From assembly GCA_002337925.1 (NCBI GenBank), contig DDHB01000059.1, positions 15,414 to 21,681 on the forward strand: a DNA stretch of 6,268 bases. The letters run 5' to 3'. Shown here in pieces: positions 1 through 5,072 of the stretch (the first letter of the stretch is position 1; each line of letters begins with the position of its first letter). Both the position numbers and the translations under genes were made by a program. The notes below the pieces were generated by a model. It was not told the origin of the DNA, searched no databases, and saw only the letters and a list, made by a program, of their open reading frames with translations. The stretch is from Sporomusaceae bacterium UBA1887 (lineage in GTDB: Bacteria > Bacillota > Negativicutes > Sporomusales > DSM-15969).

Positions 1-365
1 GGTTCTAAACGAATAATTCTGCCCTGATTATCGGTAAAAACATTCTGCGTTCTGCCTTCTGCCAGCAGCTTGCCGTCCGCTTCGCGAATAACCCGGTAAG
101 TGAATACCATTTTGGCACGCGATAGTTCAGCCATCGTGGTTTCAATTGAAATAGTATCATCAAATTGGGCTGAGGCCTTGTATTGGCAGCTAACATCAGT
201 AATAGGAAATACAATTCCCTGTGCCATCAGCTCAAGTAGATAAATACCTGCCTGCCGCAAATATTCAACACGCCCCACTTCAAACCAGCGAAAATAATTC
301 GCATGATGAACTACGCCCATCATATCCGTCTCAGCAAAGCGGACCTTCTCTCTTACTGCTATCAT
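1..365 (-). CDS. Acyl-CoA thioesterase, YbgC/FadM-like hot-dog fold (3' end beyond window)
   Basis: This gene probably hydrolyses an acyl-CoA or related thioester in the cytoplasm. The visible 121 residues carry the 4HBT/YbgC signature near the N-terminus: ETDMMGVVHHANYF at residues 12-25, where Asp14 matches the catalytic aspartate of the family, followed by a long helix (RWFEVGRVEYLRQAG). Later strands (SCQYKASAQFDDTISIET and VFTYRVIREADGKLLAEG) fit the hot-dog sheet. Family members are about 130-145 residues, so only a short C-terminal piece is missing at the window edge. The ATG at 365-363 overlaps the stop of the upstream DUF3842 gene as ATGA, and a GAGGG lies 6 bases before it, inside that gene, so translation is probably coupled. 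The substrate is unknown: the family includes short-chain, aromatic and long-chain acyl-CoA hydrolases. Confidence 0.88.
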   Translation of the reverse strand, partial: MIAVREKVRFAETDMMGVVHHANYFRWFEVGRVEYLRQAGIYLLELMAQGIVFPITDVSCQYKASAQFDDTISIETTMAELSRAKMVFTYRVIREADGKLLAEGRTQNVFTDNQGRIIRLE

Positions 366-793
366 ACCTTTCCCTCTTTCTCTTTTACGATTTCCCCAAC
401 TCGCTGAACAGCTTCCCGGATGTGGTTCACCAGAGGTTTTGCTTCCAGTCCGACGATTGAAAAGTGATTTTGATTAACGGGAATCAAAATTTTAGCAGCA
501 TCCGAGCTAGCTACTATTTCAGCAATTTGCGGAGTAATTTCCCCCATCATGGCATTAGGAATTACAATACCAATTGGGCCAACGACAACATCCGCTTTGC
601 GAAGAGATACGCGTACAGCGTTTTCACCGGTTGCACCTCTGGCTGCGCCGGCCCGTACCATATTATTAGTAGCCAGAGCATTCGTGCCGAGAGCAATAAT
701 TTCCACCTTTTCTCCTATATGATCTGTCAGCTGAGCTACTACCTGGGCTCCCAGTCCGCCACCCATACCGTCAATAACTGCGATAATCATCAT
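362..793 (-). CDS. DUF3842 family protein
   Basis: A 143-residue soluble protein that I recognise as DUF3842, a family of Bacillota/Clostridia-type bacteria without an assigned function. The N-terminus (IIAVIDGMGGGLGAQVV, about residues 3-19) is a beta strand followed by a glycine-rich turn, as in nucleotide-binding Rossmann-like folds. Further family-like stretches are IIALGTNALATNNMVRAGA, ADVVVGPIGIVIPNAMMGEI and ILIPVNQNHFSIVGLE. Nucleotide binding is an inference from the glycine-rich turn only. The start at 793 is chosen because GGAAGG (complement of 800-805) sits 6 bases upstream; the next codon (790-788) is also ATG and equally possible. An in-frame ATG at 820 lacks a ribosome binding site. 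It is the first gene of a two-gene operon with the thioesterase, which may point to a shared role in metabolite or CoA-ester housekeeping. Confidence 0.87.
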   Translation of the reverse strand: MMIIAVIDGMGGGLGAQVVAQLTDHIGEKVEIIALGTNALATNNMVRAGAARGATGENAVRVSLRKADVVVGPIGIVIPNAMMGEITPQIAEIVASSDAAKILIPVNQNHFSIVGLEAKPLVNHIREAVQRVGEIVKEKEGKV

Positions 794-854
794 TACCTTC
801 CTTCCGGCACCAAACTGCATTCCCTTTGTTGCAAAACGCTTTATAACATTGTAT

Positions 855-883
855 ATTGTACGCTTCTATCCACAATTTGTCAA
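855..883 (-). promoter_or_regulatory. Sigma-A promoter of the DUF3842-thioesterase operon
   Basis: Read on the minus strand, TTGACA (883-878, perfect -35) is followed by a 17-base spacer and TACAAT (860-855, five of six -10 bases). Transcription should begin near 848, giving a leader of about 55 bases before the start at 793. This is the best promoter match in the window and suggests steady housekeeping expression. Confidence 0.8.
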
Positions 884-945
884 AATAGCAAAACTCAAAA
901 CGGTACTAGTCCCGCACTGACATACAGGAAAAATTACCATGCATA

Positions 946-973
946 TTAGCAAACAATCTGACATATACATAAT
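946..973 (+). promoter_or_regulatory. Candidate promoter for the 46-residue protein gene
   Basis: TTAGCA (946-951, four of six -35 bases), a 16-base spacer, then CATAAT (968-973, five of six -10 bases). Start near 980 would give a leader of about 40 bases. The same -10 reads CATAATA (968-974), which also fits the CATNMTA -10 pattern of forespore sigma factors F and G, but no matching GMATA-type -35 lies at the right distance. The region 794-1019 between the divergent genes otherwise holds nothing recognisable. Confidence 0.35.
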
Positions 974-1019
974 AACAGGCAAAGCATAACCAAATAAGCT
1001 TTTCAACGGAGGTAAGCAT

Positions 1020-1160
1020 ATGGGTGGTAGAACTCTTGATCAGTTTCGCAGCCGTCAGCAGGCCAGAGCAAACAGCACAAAACAAACAAGTCAAACAACA
1101 AAAAATCAGTCTACTGAAAAGGATAGCTTCTCTACTAAATCTTCTACTCCCAATTCATAA
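1020..1160 (+). CDS. 46-residue polar, Ser/Thr/Gln-rich hypothetical protein
   Basis: A short reading frame starting at an ATG with a near-perfect ribosome binding site (GGAGGT at 1008-1013, 6-base spacing) and ending just before a strong terminator, which makes it very likely a real gene. The product begins MGGRTLDQFRSRQQARANST and continues as a low-complexity tail. Ser, Thr, Gln and Asn make up 26 of 46 residues; there are four Arg and four Lys and no Cys, Trp, Tyr, His, Val or Ile. It has no signal peptide or membrane helix and should be disordered and basic. I do not recognise the family. Its composition recalls small spore-associated or nucleic-acid-binding peptides, but no known SASP motif is visible. 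It forms its own transcription unit between the divergent DUF3842 promoter and the terminator at 1168-1215. Confidence 0.72.
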   Translation: MGGRTLDQFRSRQQARANSTKQTSQTTKNQSTEKDSFSTKSSTPNS

Positions 1161-1167
1161 GCAATAC

Positions 1168-1215
1168 AAAAGAACTCCTGAGCTTTCCATCTGCGAAAGC
1201 GGGAGTTCTTTTTTT
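1168..1215 (+). terminator. Rho-independent terminator after the 46-residue protein gene
   Basis: The outer stem pairs AGAACTCC (1171-1178) with GGAGTTCT (1202-1209), extended by A-T pairs outward. An inner stem pairs GCTTTC (1182-1187) with GAAAGC (1195-1200) around a 7-base loop. The two stems are separated by a small asymmetric internal loop (TGA against G). The hairpin runs into seven T bases (1209-1215). Confidence 0.9.
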
Positions 1216-1216
1216 C

Positions 1217-1225
1217 TGGTATAAT
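1217..1225 (+). promoter_or_regulatory. Extended -10 promoter for the DUF1003 operon
   Basis: TGGTATAAT at 1217-1225 is a perfect TATAAT preceded by the TG of an extended -10. No good -35 lies 16-18 bases upstream, because that place is occupied by the terminator stem; extended -10 promoters often tolerate this. Start near 1232 gives a leader of about 50 bases to the ATG at 1284. Confidence 0.55.
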
Positions 1226-1283
1226 TACAGCTATACGGAAAGCGAAATATATGCAATACATAGCGAAGCGAGGTTACCGGCAA

Positions 1284-1781
1284 ATGAGTAATAAGCAGAT
1301 TTATGGTCCTGCAGCACGATATAATCATAATAAGCACGTAGTCCGGAATATTAACCATCAGTTCCGGGAGCAGCTTACTACCGGGCAGCGCATCGCCGAT
1401 AAGGTGGCCACAATAGTCGGCAGCTGGCCCTTTATCATCTATCAAAGTATTATCATCACCATATGGATGGCGACCAATGTGTACTTATTCTATTTATCTG
1501 CAACCGGTACTGATTTCTTTAAATCCTGGGACCCCTACCCGTTTATCCTGCTTAATCTGGTGTTGAGTTTTCAAGCCGCTTATACCGGCCCGGTTGTTAT
1601 GATGAGCCAAAACCGGCAATCTGAAAAAGACCGCCTCATGGCCGAACAGGATTATCAAATTAACAAAACAGCGGAAGAAGAGATCAAGATTATTATGGAG
1701 CATTTGGTCCATCAAGATGCCATTATGGCCCAAATTCTGACGCGATTAGAAAAACTGGAACAAAATAATGATAAGCGGTGA
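1284..1781 (+). CDS. DUF1003 domain membrane protein
   Basis: A 165-residue inner-membrane protein of the DUF1003 family, whose function is not established. The family core is clear: TGQRIADKVATIVGSWPFII (33-52) leads into the first membrane helix (about 48-71), then WDPYPFILLNLVLSFQAAYT (82-101) forms the second helix (about 85-108), followed by the conserved MMSQNRQSEKDRLMAEQDY (106-124). The C-terminal part (about 115-162) is highly charged and helical with heptad-like spacing, probably a cytoplasmic coiled coil. The start at 1284 is preferred because the product then resembles other members and a GAGG lies 10 bases upstream; an in-frame ATG at 1251 with GGAAAG 8 bases before it is a possible alternative, adding 11 residues. 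The zinc-ribbon gene follows after 5 bases, so the two are probably co-translated. Confidence 0.9.
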   Translation: MSNKQIYGPAARYNHNKHVVRNINHQFREQLTTGQRIADKVATIVGSWPFIIYQSIIITIWMATNVYLFYLSATGTDFFKSWDPYPFILLNLVLSFQAAYTGPVVMMSQNRQSEKDRLMAEQDYQINKTAEEEIKIIMEHLVHQDAIMAQILTRLEKLEQNNDKR

Positions 1782-1786
1782 TCCAT

Positions 1787-1945
1787 ATGGAAGTACAATG
1801 CCCGTATTGTAAAAAGAAACTGACCCTTTTTGCCAGTCAGATTAAGCAAAAGGAATGCCGGATCAAATGTATTGGCTGCGGTTTTGTGATTAAAGTTGCT
1901 CCAGGCAAACCTAAATTTAGTACAAATCAATTTAATCGTTTATAA
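1787..1945 (+). CDS. 52-residue zinc-ribbon protein
   Basis: A small basic protein with two cysteine knuckles: CPYC at residues 5-8 and CIGC at 28-31, plus Cys24. The arrangement CxxC-(about 19)-CxxC followed by a hydrophobic strand (GFVIKV) resembles MJ0042-type and other short zinc ribbons, so it should bind one zinc ion. There is no membrane helix and no further domain; the C-terminal 15 residues are polar. The ATG at 1787 follows the DUF1003 stop by 5 bases, with a weak GGTGAT ribosome binding site overlapping that stop, which suggests translational coupling. Whether it binds nucleic acid or a protein partner cannot be told. The gene is short, but cysteine spacing, tight operon placement and an intact frame support it. 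Confidence 0.82.
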   Translation: MEVQCPYCKKKLTLFASQIKQKECRIKCIGCGFVIKVAPGKPKFSTNQFNRL

Positions 1946-1976
1946 TCAACTATTGCCATATAAGGATGTGTTTATC

Positions 1977-2699
1977 TTGAGATTGTTAAAAATGAATCTG
2001 CTCTTCTTACTTGCAGTACTTATTGTATTTATTCCAGTTACCGCTTCTGCTGCAGCAGCGACTATCCAATTAACAGGCGAGATTGCTTATGTCCCAATCG
2101 GTGAAGGCTTTTACGGCATTATCGGTGATGACGGACAGAAGTATCAGCCTACAAACTTACCCCGTGAGCTGCGCAAGGCAGGCTTGCCGGTCAAATTTAG
2201 TGCAATAAGCCGCAAAGATTCTTTTACCTCCATTATGTGGGGCAATATCATTGAAATACAAACGATAACCAGAATTTCTCCTGCTATTTCCAGTACAGAA
2301 CGGGCGGCTATCCGGCTGCTGCTTCAGCGCATAGATGCTTTTAATACGAAAGATCTCCACAAGCTCCGGCAAATCGATACTGTTGCCGGGGATTTATCAG
2401 AGCAGCAGTTTCTTGAATGGATTGGCAACTTCCATTCCTTTACGTTACGCTACGTAGAAATTACCCATCAAGATTCATCGTCCATAACCGGTGCCTGCAT
2501 CTATACCCGCGAGAGCGAAGCTCCTGAACTGGCAGACAGTCCTACCATGGCTTATCTGCAGTTTACCCTTGACCGCTCTAAAACAGGCTGGAAACTGACA
2601 AAATCCTTATCAGACAGTGTTCCTTATTCGCTAGAGGTTATCAAAAAGAAAGCGCTGGAAAAATACAAAACTGACGACCTATCTACGCTATGGCTATAG
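1977..2699 (+). CDS. Secreted protein with OB-like domain and probable NTF2-like C-terminal domain
   Basis: A 240-residue exported protein of unknown function. The N-terminus (MRLLKMNLLFLLAVLIVF, then IPVTASA) is a typical signal peptide with likely cleavage after the ASA at residues 23-25. Residues about 30-97 form a small beta domain with the pattern GEGFYGIIGDDGQKYQPTNL (42-61), then KAGLPVKFSA and MWGNIIEIQ. The same GGFYGIxGDDGxxY...NLP...WGxxIEI pattern occurs in many small bacterial and archaeal secreted or lipoprotein domains of OB-like type (recalled family knowledge). Residues about 106-230 (AIRLLLQRIDAFNTKDLHKL onward, ending in a WKLTKS strand) look like an NTF2/SnoaL-like fold; this is an inference from pattern. 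The start is TTG at 1977, with AAGGA (1962-1966) 10 bases upstream; an ATG at 1992 would still leave a signal peptide. It follows the zinc-ribbon gene by 31 bases. Confidence 0.8.
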   Translation: MRLLKMNLLFLLAVLIVFIPVTASAAAATIQLTGEIAYVPIGEGFYGIIGDDGQKYQPTNLPRELRKAGLPVKFSAISRKDSFTSIMWGNIIEIQTITRISPAISSTERAAIRLLLQRIDAFNTKDLHKLRQIDTVAGDLSEQQFLEWIGNFHSFTLRYVEITHQDSSSITGACIYTRESEAPELADSPTMAYLQFTLDRSKTGWKLTKSLSDSVPYSLEVIKKKALEKYKTDDLSTLWL

Positions 2700-2706
2700 A
2701 ATACAG

Positions 2707-2736
2707 TTAGCTCCCGAATAGATATTGGGAAGTTAG
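2707..2736 (+). repeat. Imperfect inverted repeat between two genes
   Basis: The segment can fold into a hairpin of about 12 pairs, including two G-T wobbles, with two mismatches (2713/2730 and 2716/2727) and a very small loop at 2720-2723. It has no T tract, so it is not an intrinsic terminator by sequence. It might act in mRNA processing or lower downstream expression, or be chance. Confidence 0.3.
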
Positions 2737-2785
2737 GAAGAATAAAAATAGTGAATTGCCACCCCCATCGTACTGGAGGTATGAT

Positions 2786-3262
2786 ATGATGCCCAAAGAA
2801 AAGGTCATACTGTCCGTTATCTTTGTATGTCTGTTGGGAATGCTTGGCGTAACCATCTATAATACTATTTTTTCAGTTCCTCATCTGCAAAGAGCGGAAG
2901 ATACCCTGCAGCAAGAGTCATATCGCCTTGCTACTTTTCCAGGGGCTACTCTGACCGATTTTAAAATAATCAGAAACAACAGGAGCATTTTGATCTCCCG
3001 TATTTATACTACTGATCAGCATTGGAGTAACCTTCATGACTTTTATGTAACAGAAGCCAAAAATAATGACTGGGCACTGGTAATAGACGGTACTATCTCC
3101 AAGCCCGCCGAAGAAAACAAGGACCTGCTTGTTTTCAATAAGGATGACTTTGAACTTACGATAGCCATTAATACTACTAAAAACAATTCTTCTTTTCAAA
3201 TCGATTTATTGTGGTCAGGCTTTAAAAGGAAATCTCCCCTTGGCTTATTTCCCAACATCTGA
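2786..3262 (+). CDS. Membrane-anchored hypothetical protein
   Basis: A 158-residue protein of unknown function. Residues 3-6 (PKEK) are followed by one hydrophobic helix (about 7-29, VILSVIFVCLLGMLGVTIY), then a polar domain that should lie outside the cytoplasmic membrane. That domain reads FPGATLTDFKIIRNNRSILI (51-70), SRIYTTDQHWSNLHDFYVTE (71-90), then a DWALV strand and a closing beta-rich part (DFELTIAINTTKNNSSFQID). The alternation suggests a compact alpha/beta fold of a kind seen in many small anchored proteins, in which a residue packs as 'PGA...YxT...W..v..FY...l...GW'. I cannot name a family. GGAGG at 2775-2779 supports the ATG at 2786 (6-base spacing) or the adjacent ATG at 2789 (9-base spacing). 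It lies 86 bases after the secreted-protein gene, possibly in the same transcript. Confidence 0.78.
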   Translation: MMPKEKVILSVIFVCLLGMLGVTIYNTIFSVPHLQRAEDTLQQESYRLATFPGATLTDFKIIRNNRSILISRIYTTDQHWSNLHDFYVTEAKNNDWALVIDGTISKPAEENKDLLVFNKDDFELTIAINTTKNNSSFQIDLLWSGFKRKSPLGLFPNI

Positions 3263-3276
3263 CGGCACAAAAAAGC

Positions 3277-3303
3277 ACACATTCTAATTGTCAACATAAA
3301 ATA
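3277..3303 (+). promoter_or_regulatory. Candidate sigma-K/sigma-E-like sporulation promoter
   Basis: CATAAAATA at 3295-3303 fits the mother-cell -10 pattern CATANNNTA. An AC at 3277-3278, inside CACA, sits 16 bases upstream, the spacing known for sigma-K. The overlapping sigma-A-like TACAAT (3302-3307) has no acceptable -35. The motifs are short, so chance occurrence is possible. Confidence 0.35.
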
Positions 3304-3337
3304 CAATAGAACAGCAACTAATCAGGGAGGCATAGTT

Positions 3338-3511
3338 ATGGTTTACCGTTGGGCCTACTGTGACATCTGTTACCTGCCGTGTGGACAGGGATTTGGCGGA
3401 GCGCTTAGAGGATTTGGGCATGGCTTCGGCAACGGCTTTGGCGGTGGCTTCGGCCAAAATAACTATTTCATGAATGATATTCACGAACTCGCACATGCTA
3501 TGAGGGGATAG
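3338..3511 (+). CDS. 57-residue Gly/Phe-repeat protein
   Basis: A small protein in three parts. The head (MVYRWAYCDICYLPCG, 1-16) is rich in aromatic residues and has three cysteines (8, 11, 15). The centre (about 17-40) repeats GFG units: GQGFGGALRGFGHGF, then GNGFGGGFG. The tail (NNYFMNDIHELAHAMRG) is helix-forming. There is no membrane helix. GGGAGG at 3325-3330 stands 7 bases before the ATG, a strong ribosome binding site, and the frame is intact. Gly-, Tyr- and Cys-rich small proteins of this kind are common in spore coats of Bacillota, and a sigma-K-like promoter lies upstream, so a coat or crust role is a reasonable guess but unproven. CxxC plus a third Cys could also bind metal or cross-link. 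The next gene starts 28 bases after the stop. Confidence 0.75.
   Translation: MVYRWAYCDICYLPCGQGFGGALRGFGHGFGNGFGGGFGQNNYFMNDIHELAHAMRG
3422..3454 (+). repeat. Three GGCTTYGGC units with 12-base period
   Basis: GGCTTCGGC (3422-3430), GGCTTTGGC (3434-3442) and GGCTTCGGC (3446-3454) recur exactly every 12 bases inside the Gly/Phe gene, each encoding Gly-Phe-Gly plus one variable codon. Such a tract could expand or contract by slippage. Confidence 0.8.
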
Positions 3512-3539
3512 TTTTATAAGGCCCGAAAAGAGGGATGCT

Positions 3540-3632
3540 ATGACATTCTTTGTAATTGCAGCTTGCGTTGTAATCGCTGTTGTTTTTATAGCAGTAGCCT
3601 ACTTTGACCGTCTTTCCTATCCCTGGCGCTAA
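3540..3632 (+). CDS. 30-residue single-helix membrane microprotein
   Basis: A tiny reading frame encoding one hydrophobic helix (MTFFVIAACVVIAVVFIAVA, residues 1-20) and a short polar tail (YFDRLSYPWR). It has a good ribosome binding site (GAGGG at 3530-3534, 5 bases before the ATG) and ends 11 bases before a perfect terminator stem, so gene placement is convincing despite its size. The Arg residues in the tail suggest that end stays in the cytoplasm. Size and layout resemble small helper subunits or regulators of membrane complexes (for example the KdpF or CydX type), but no sequence match to either is visible and no partner enzyme is nearby. It shares a transcript with the Gly/Phe-repeat gene 28 bases upstream. 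The family is not recognised. Confidence 0.65.
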   Translation: MTFFVIAACVVIAVVFIAVAYFDRLSYPWR

Positions 3633-3643
3633 ACCGCCACACT

Positions 3644-3677
3644 AAAGAGAAGCTAGCTAATAGCTTCTCTTTTATTT
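3644..3677 (+). terminator. Rho-independent terminator ending the central gene block
   Basis: A perfect 12-bp stem: AAAGAGAAGCTA (3644-3655) pairs with TAGCTTCTCTTT (3661-3672) around a 5-base loop, followed by a T-rich tail (TTTATTT). The stem is A-T rich at its base, so weak termination in the reverse direction is possible. Confidence 0.88.
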
Positions 3678-3723
3678 ATACCACTTACCATCTTACCTTT
3701 CTGGTGCCTCTGAAGCTGCAGAC

Positions 3724-3761
3724 AAAAAAAAGACCCAAGCTATTAATAAAAAGCTGGGTCT
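3724..3761 (-). terminator. Rho-independent terminator of the molybdenum hydroxylase operon
   Basis: On the minus strand, AGACCCA plus GCT pairs with AGC plus TGGGTCT (stem arms 3752-3761 and 3731-3741, with one bulged base at 3738), around a T-rich loop, and runs into eight T bases (complement of 3724-3731). It lies about 28 bases after the FAD-subunit stop codon and faces the terminator of the central block. Confidence 0.85.
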
Positions 3762-3789
3762 CTTATTTGCTATAAGCTGGGTGCTTAGT

Positions 3790-4608
3790 TCAAATACCGT
3801 TACTTTCCAGGAAATCACGCAGTAAATTCATGCAGACTGTTTTTCTATACTCTGCCGAAATTCTTCCTTTGATCGGAACAATTGCCTGATCGTAGGCTGC
3901 AAGATACTGTTCTTTTATTGCTTTGGCCTCTTCAGTCGTCTTGCCCTCAAGCATCCCATCAATGTCCGGACGCCTGATAAAACAATCACTTACCGCACCA
4001 AAAGCCGTTTTGCAAGCAGCAATTTTTCCATCCACAATATCCATAACAGCAGCGAAGGCTACCCGTGAGATCGCTAAAGCGTCTCTTGCCCCCACTTTTT
4101 TATAATAGTAATTAGCAAGTCCGGTCCGGCTTAGCAGGATTTCGACAAGCAGCTCATCCTCTTTGAGAGCGATTTTCTTTCTGCCAAGAAAGAACTCTGC
4201 AATGGGAATTATCCGTTCACTGTTCTTGCTTACCAGCCGCAGTTTAGCGTCTGTTGCAAAAAAGATCAGTGTACTATCCCCTTTGGGAGAGCCATTGCAG
4301 ATATTGCCGCCAGCCGTACCAAGGTTGCGAATTGCCGGAGCAGCAATTTGGGACACCGCTTCCTTCAGAATTGCCGGAATCAGTTCACTTTCCAGAATAT
4401 CCGTAAATGTAGCGGCGGCGCCTATACGAATATATTGATTATCTTCACTGATCTTTTTCAGTTCCGGTACTTTACCGAGAAATAAATACGTCGCATCCTC
4501 TTTCGGTTCAATCATCAGATCAGTTCCCCCGCCGTAAGGCGTGACCACTTCCCGCGCACGAATCTCCAAAGCTTCTTGCAAAGATGTTGCCAAATAACCG
4601 TTTACCAT
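3790..4608 (-). CDS. Molybdenum hydroxylase FAD-binding subunit (XdhB/CoxM family)
   Basis: The 272-residue medium subunit of a xanthine-dehydrogenase/CO-dehydrogenase-type hydroxylase. It takes electrons from the 2Fe-2S subunit onto FAD. Motifs in order: YGGGTDLMIEPKE (25-37) and IAAPAIRNLGTAGGNICNGS (88-107, continuing PKGD) match the two FAD-pyrophosphate-binding loops of the family; IGAAATFTDI (62-71) lies between them. YYYKKVGARDALAISRV (167-183) starts the C-terminal CO_deh_flav_C domain. The protein is slightly shorter than the usual 285-300 residues, but no motif is missing. The ATG at 4608 overlaps the end of the 2Fe-2S gene by 7 bases, with an AAGGAGGGG ribosome binding site inside that gene, so translation is coupled. 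It is the last gene before the terminator. Confidence 0.93.
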   Translation of the reverse strand: MVNGYLATSLQEALEIRAREVVTPYGGGTDLMIEPKEDATYLFLGKVPELKKISEDNQYIRIGAAATFTDILESELIPAILKEAVSQIAAPAIRNLGTAGGNICNGSPKGDSTLIFFATDAKLRLVSKNSERIIPIAEFFLGRKKIALKEDELLVEILLSRTGLANYYYKKVGARDALAISRVAFAAVMDIVDGKIAACKTAFGAVSDCFIRRPDIDGMLEGKTTEEAKAIKEQYLAAYDQAIVPIKGRISAEYRKTVCMNLLRDFLESNGI

Positions 4609-5072
4609 AATCCCTGCCCCTCCTTCGCGGCGATAGCAATTGCTTCTACAATCGCATTATAGCCGGTACATCTGCAAAGATTACCCGAAATTCCTTCGCG
4701 TATCTCAGCTTCAGTAGGCTTAGGATTTTTAGCAAGTATACATTCGGAGGCAAGCATCATTCCCGGAATACAAAACCCGCACTGGACGGCACTGACTGAA
4801 GCATAGGCTTTTTCCAGAACGGCAAAGCGCTCTGTTTCACTGTAACCCTCGATCGTCAACACTGTACTGCCTTCGAGGTTTCCCATCGCTACCATACAGG
4901 TATTCACTAAACGGCCATCCAGGATAACGGAGCAGGCACCGCATTCGCCCTCTTTACAGCCGCATTTTACACCAGTGAGACGAAATTCAGCCCGCAGCAC
5001 ATCAAGCAGCCGCTCATTTGCCCTGGCCTGGGAGGTAACCTCCTGACCATTAAGAATAAATTTTATCATCAT
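4602..5072 (-). CDS. Molybdenum hydroxylase 2Fe-2S subunit (XdhC/CoxS family)
   Basis: A 156-residue small subunit that carries two 2Fe-2S clusters between the molybdenum centre and FAD. The N-terminal plant-ferredoxin domain supplies Cys39, Cys44, Cys47 and Cys59 (CGCKEGECGACSV then NTC). The C-terminal helical domain supplies Cys98 and Cys101 (QCGFCIPGM) and Cys133 and Cys135 (NLCRCTGY), so all eight ligands are present. Length is normal for the family (150-165). The ATG at 5072 overlaps the TGA of the molybdopterin-subunit gene as ATGA, and GGAGG lies 7 bases upstream in the last codons of that gene; the second codon (5069) is also ATG. Coupled translation with both neighbours fits equal subunit stoichiometry. 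Confidence 0.96.
   Translation of the reverse strand: MMIKFILNGQEVTSQARANERLLDVLRAEFRLTGVKCGCKEGECGACSVILDGRLVNTCMVAMGNLEGSTVLTIEGYSETERFAVLEKAYASVSAVQCGFCIPGMMLASECILAKNPKPTEAEIREGISGNLCRCTGYNAIVEAIAIAAKEGQGLW

Noticed and set aside
5..214. A 69-codon minus-strand open frame at the left edge
   Set aside because: It is a shifted frame of the thioesterase gene, whose own frame shows the family motifs and continues beyond the window.
464..949. A 161-codon open frame on the plus strand opposite the DUF3842 gene
   Set aside because: It lies antisense to a recognisable family member, runs through the divergent promoter, has no ribosome binding site and gives a Ser/Asn/Tyr/Cys-rich product without domain features.
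917..963. Two CTGACA boxes (917-922 and 958-963) as -35 elements for the 46-residue gene
   Set aside because: Neither has a good -10 at 16-18 bases; the TTAGCA/CATAAT pair between them fits better.
1941..1946. A perfect TATAAT before the secreted-protein gene
   Set aside because: It overlaps the end of the zinc-ribbon gene and has no acceptable -35 (TAGTAC at 17 bases) and no extended -10; an internal promoter remains possible but is not supported.
3287..3307. TTGTCA with TACAAT upstream of the Gly/Phe gene as a sigma-A promoter
   Set aside because: The two hexamers are only about 9 bases apart, far below the 16-18 needed.
3923..4438. Plus-strand open frames opposite the FAD subunit gene (3923-4105 and 4163-4438)
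   Set aside because: They are antisense to a clear FAD-subunit gene, lack ribosome binding sites and encode products without recognisable features.
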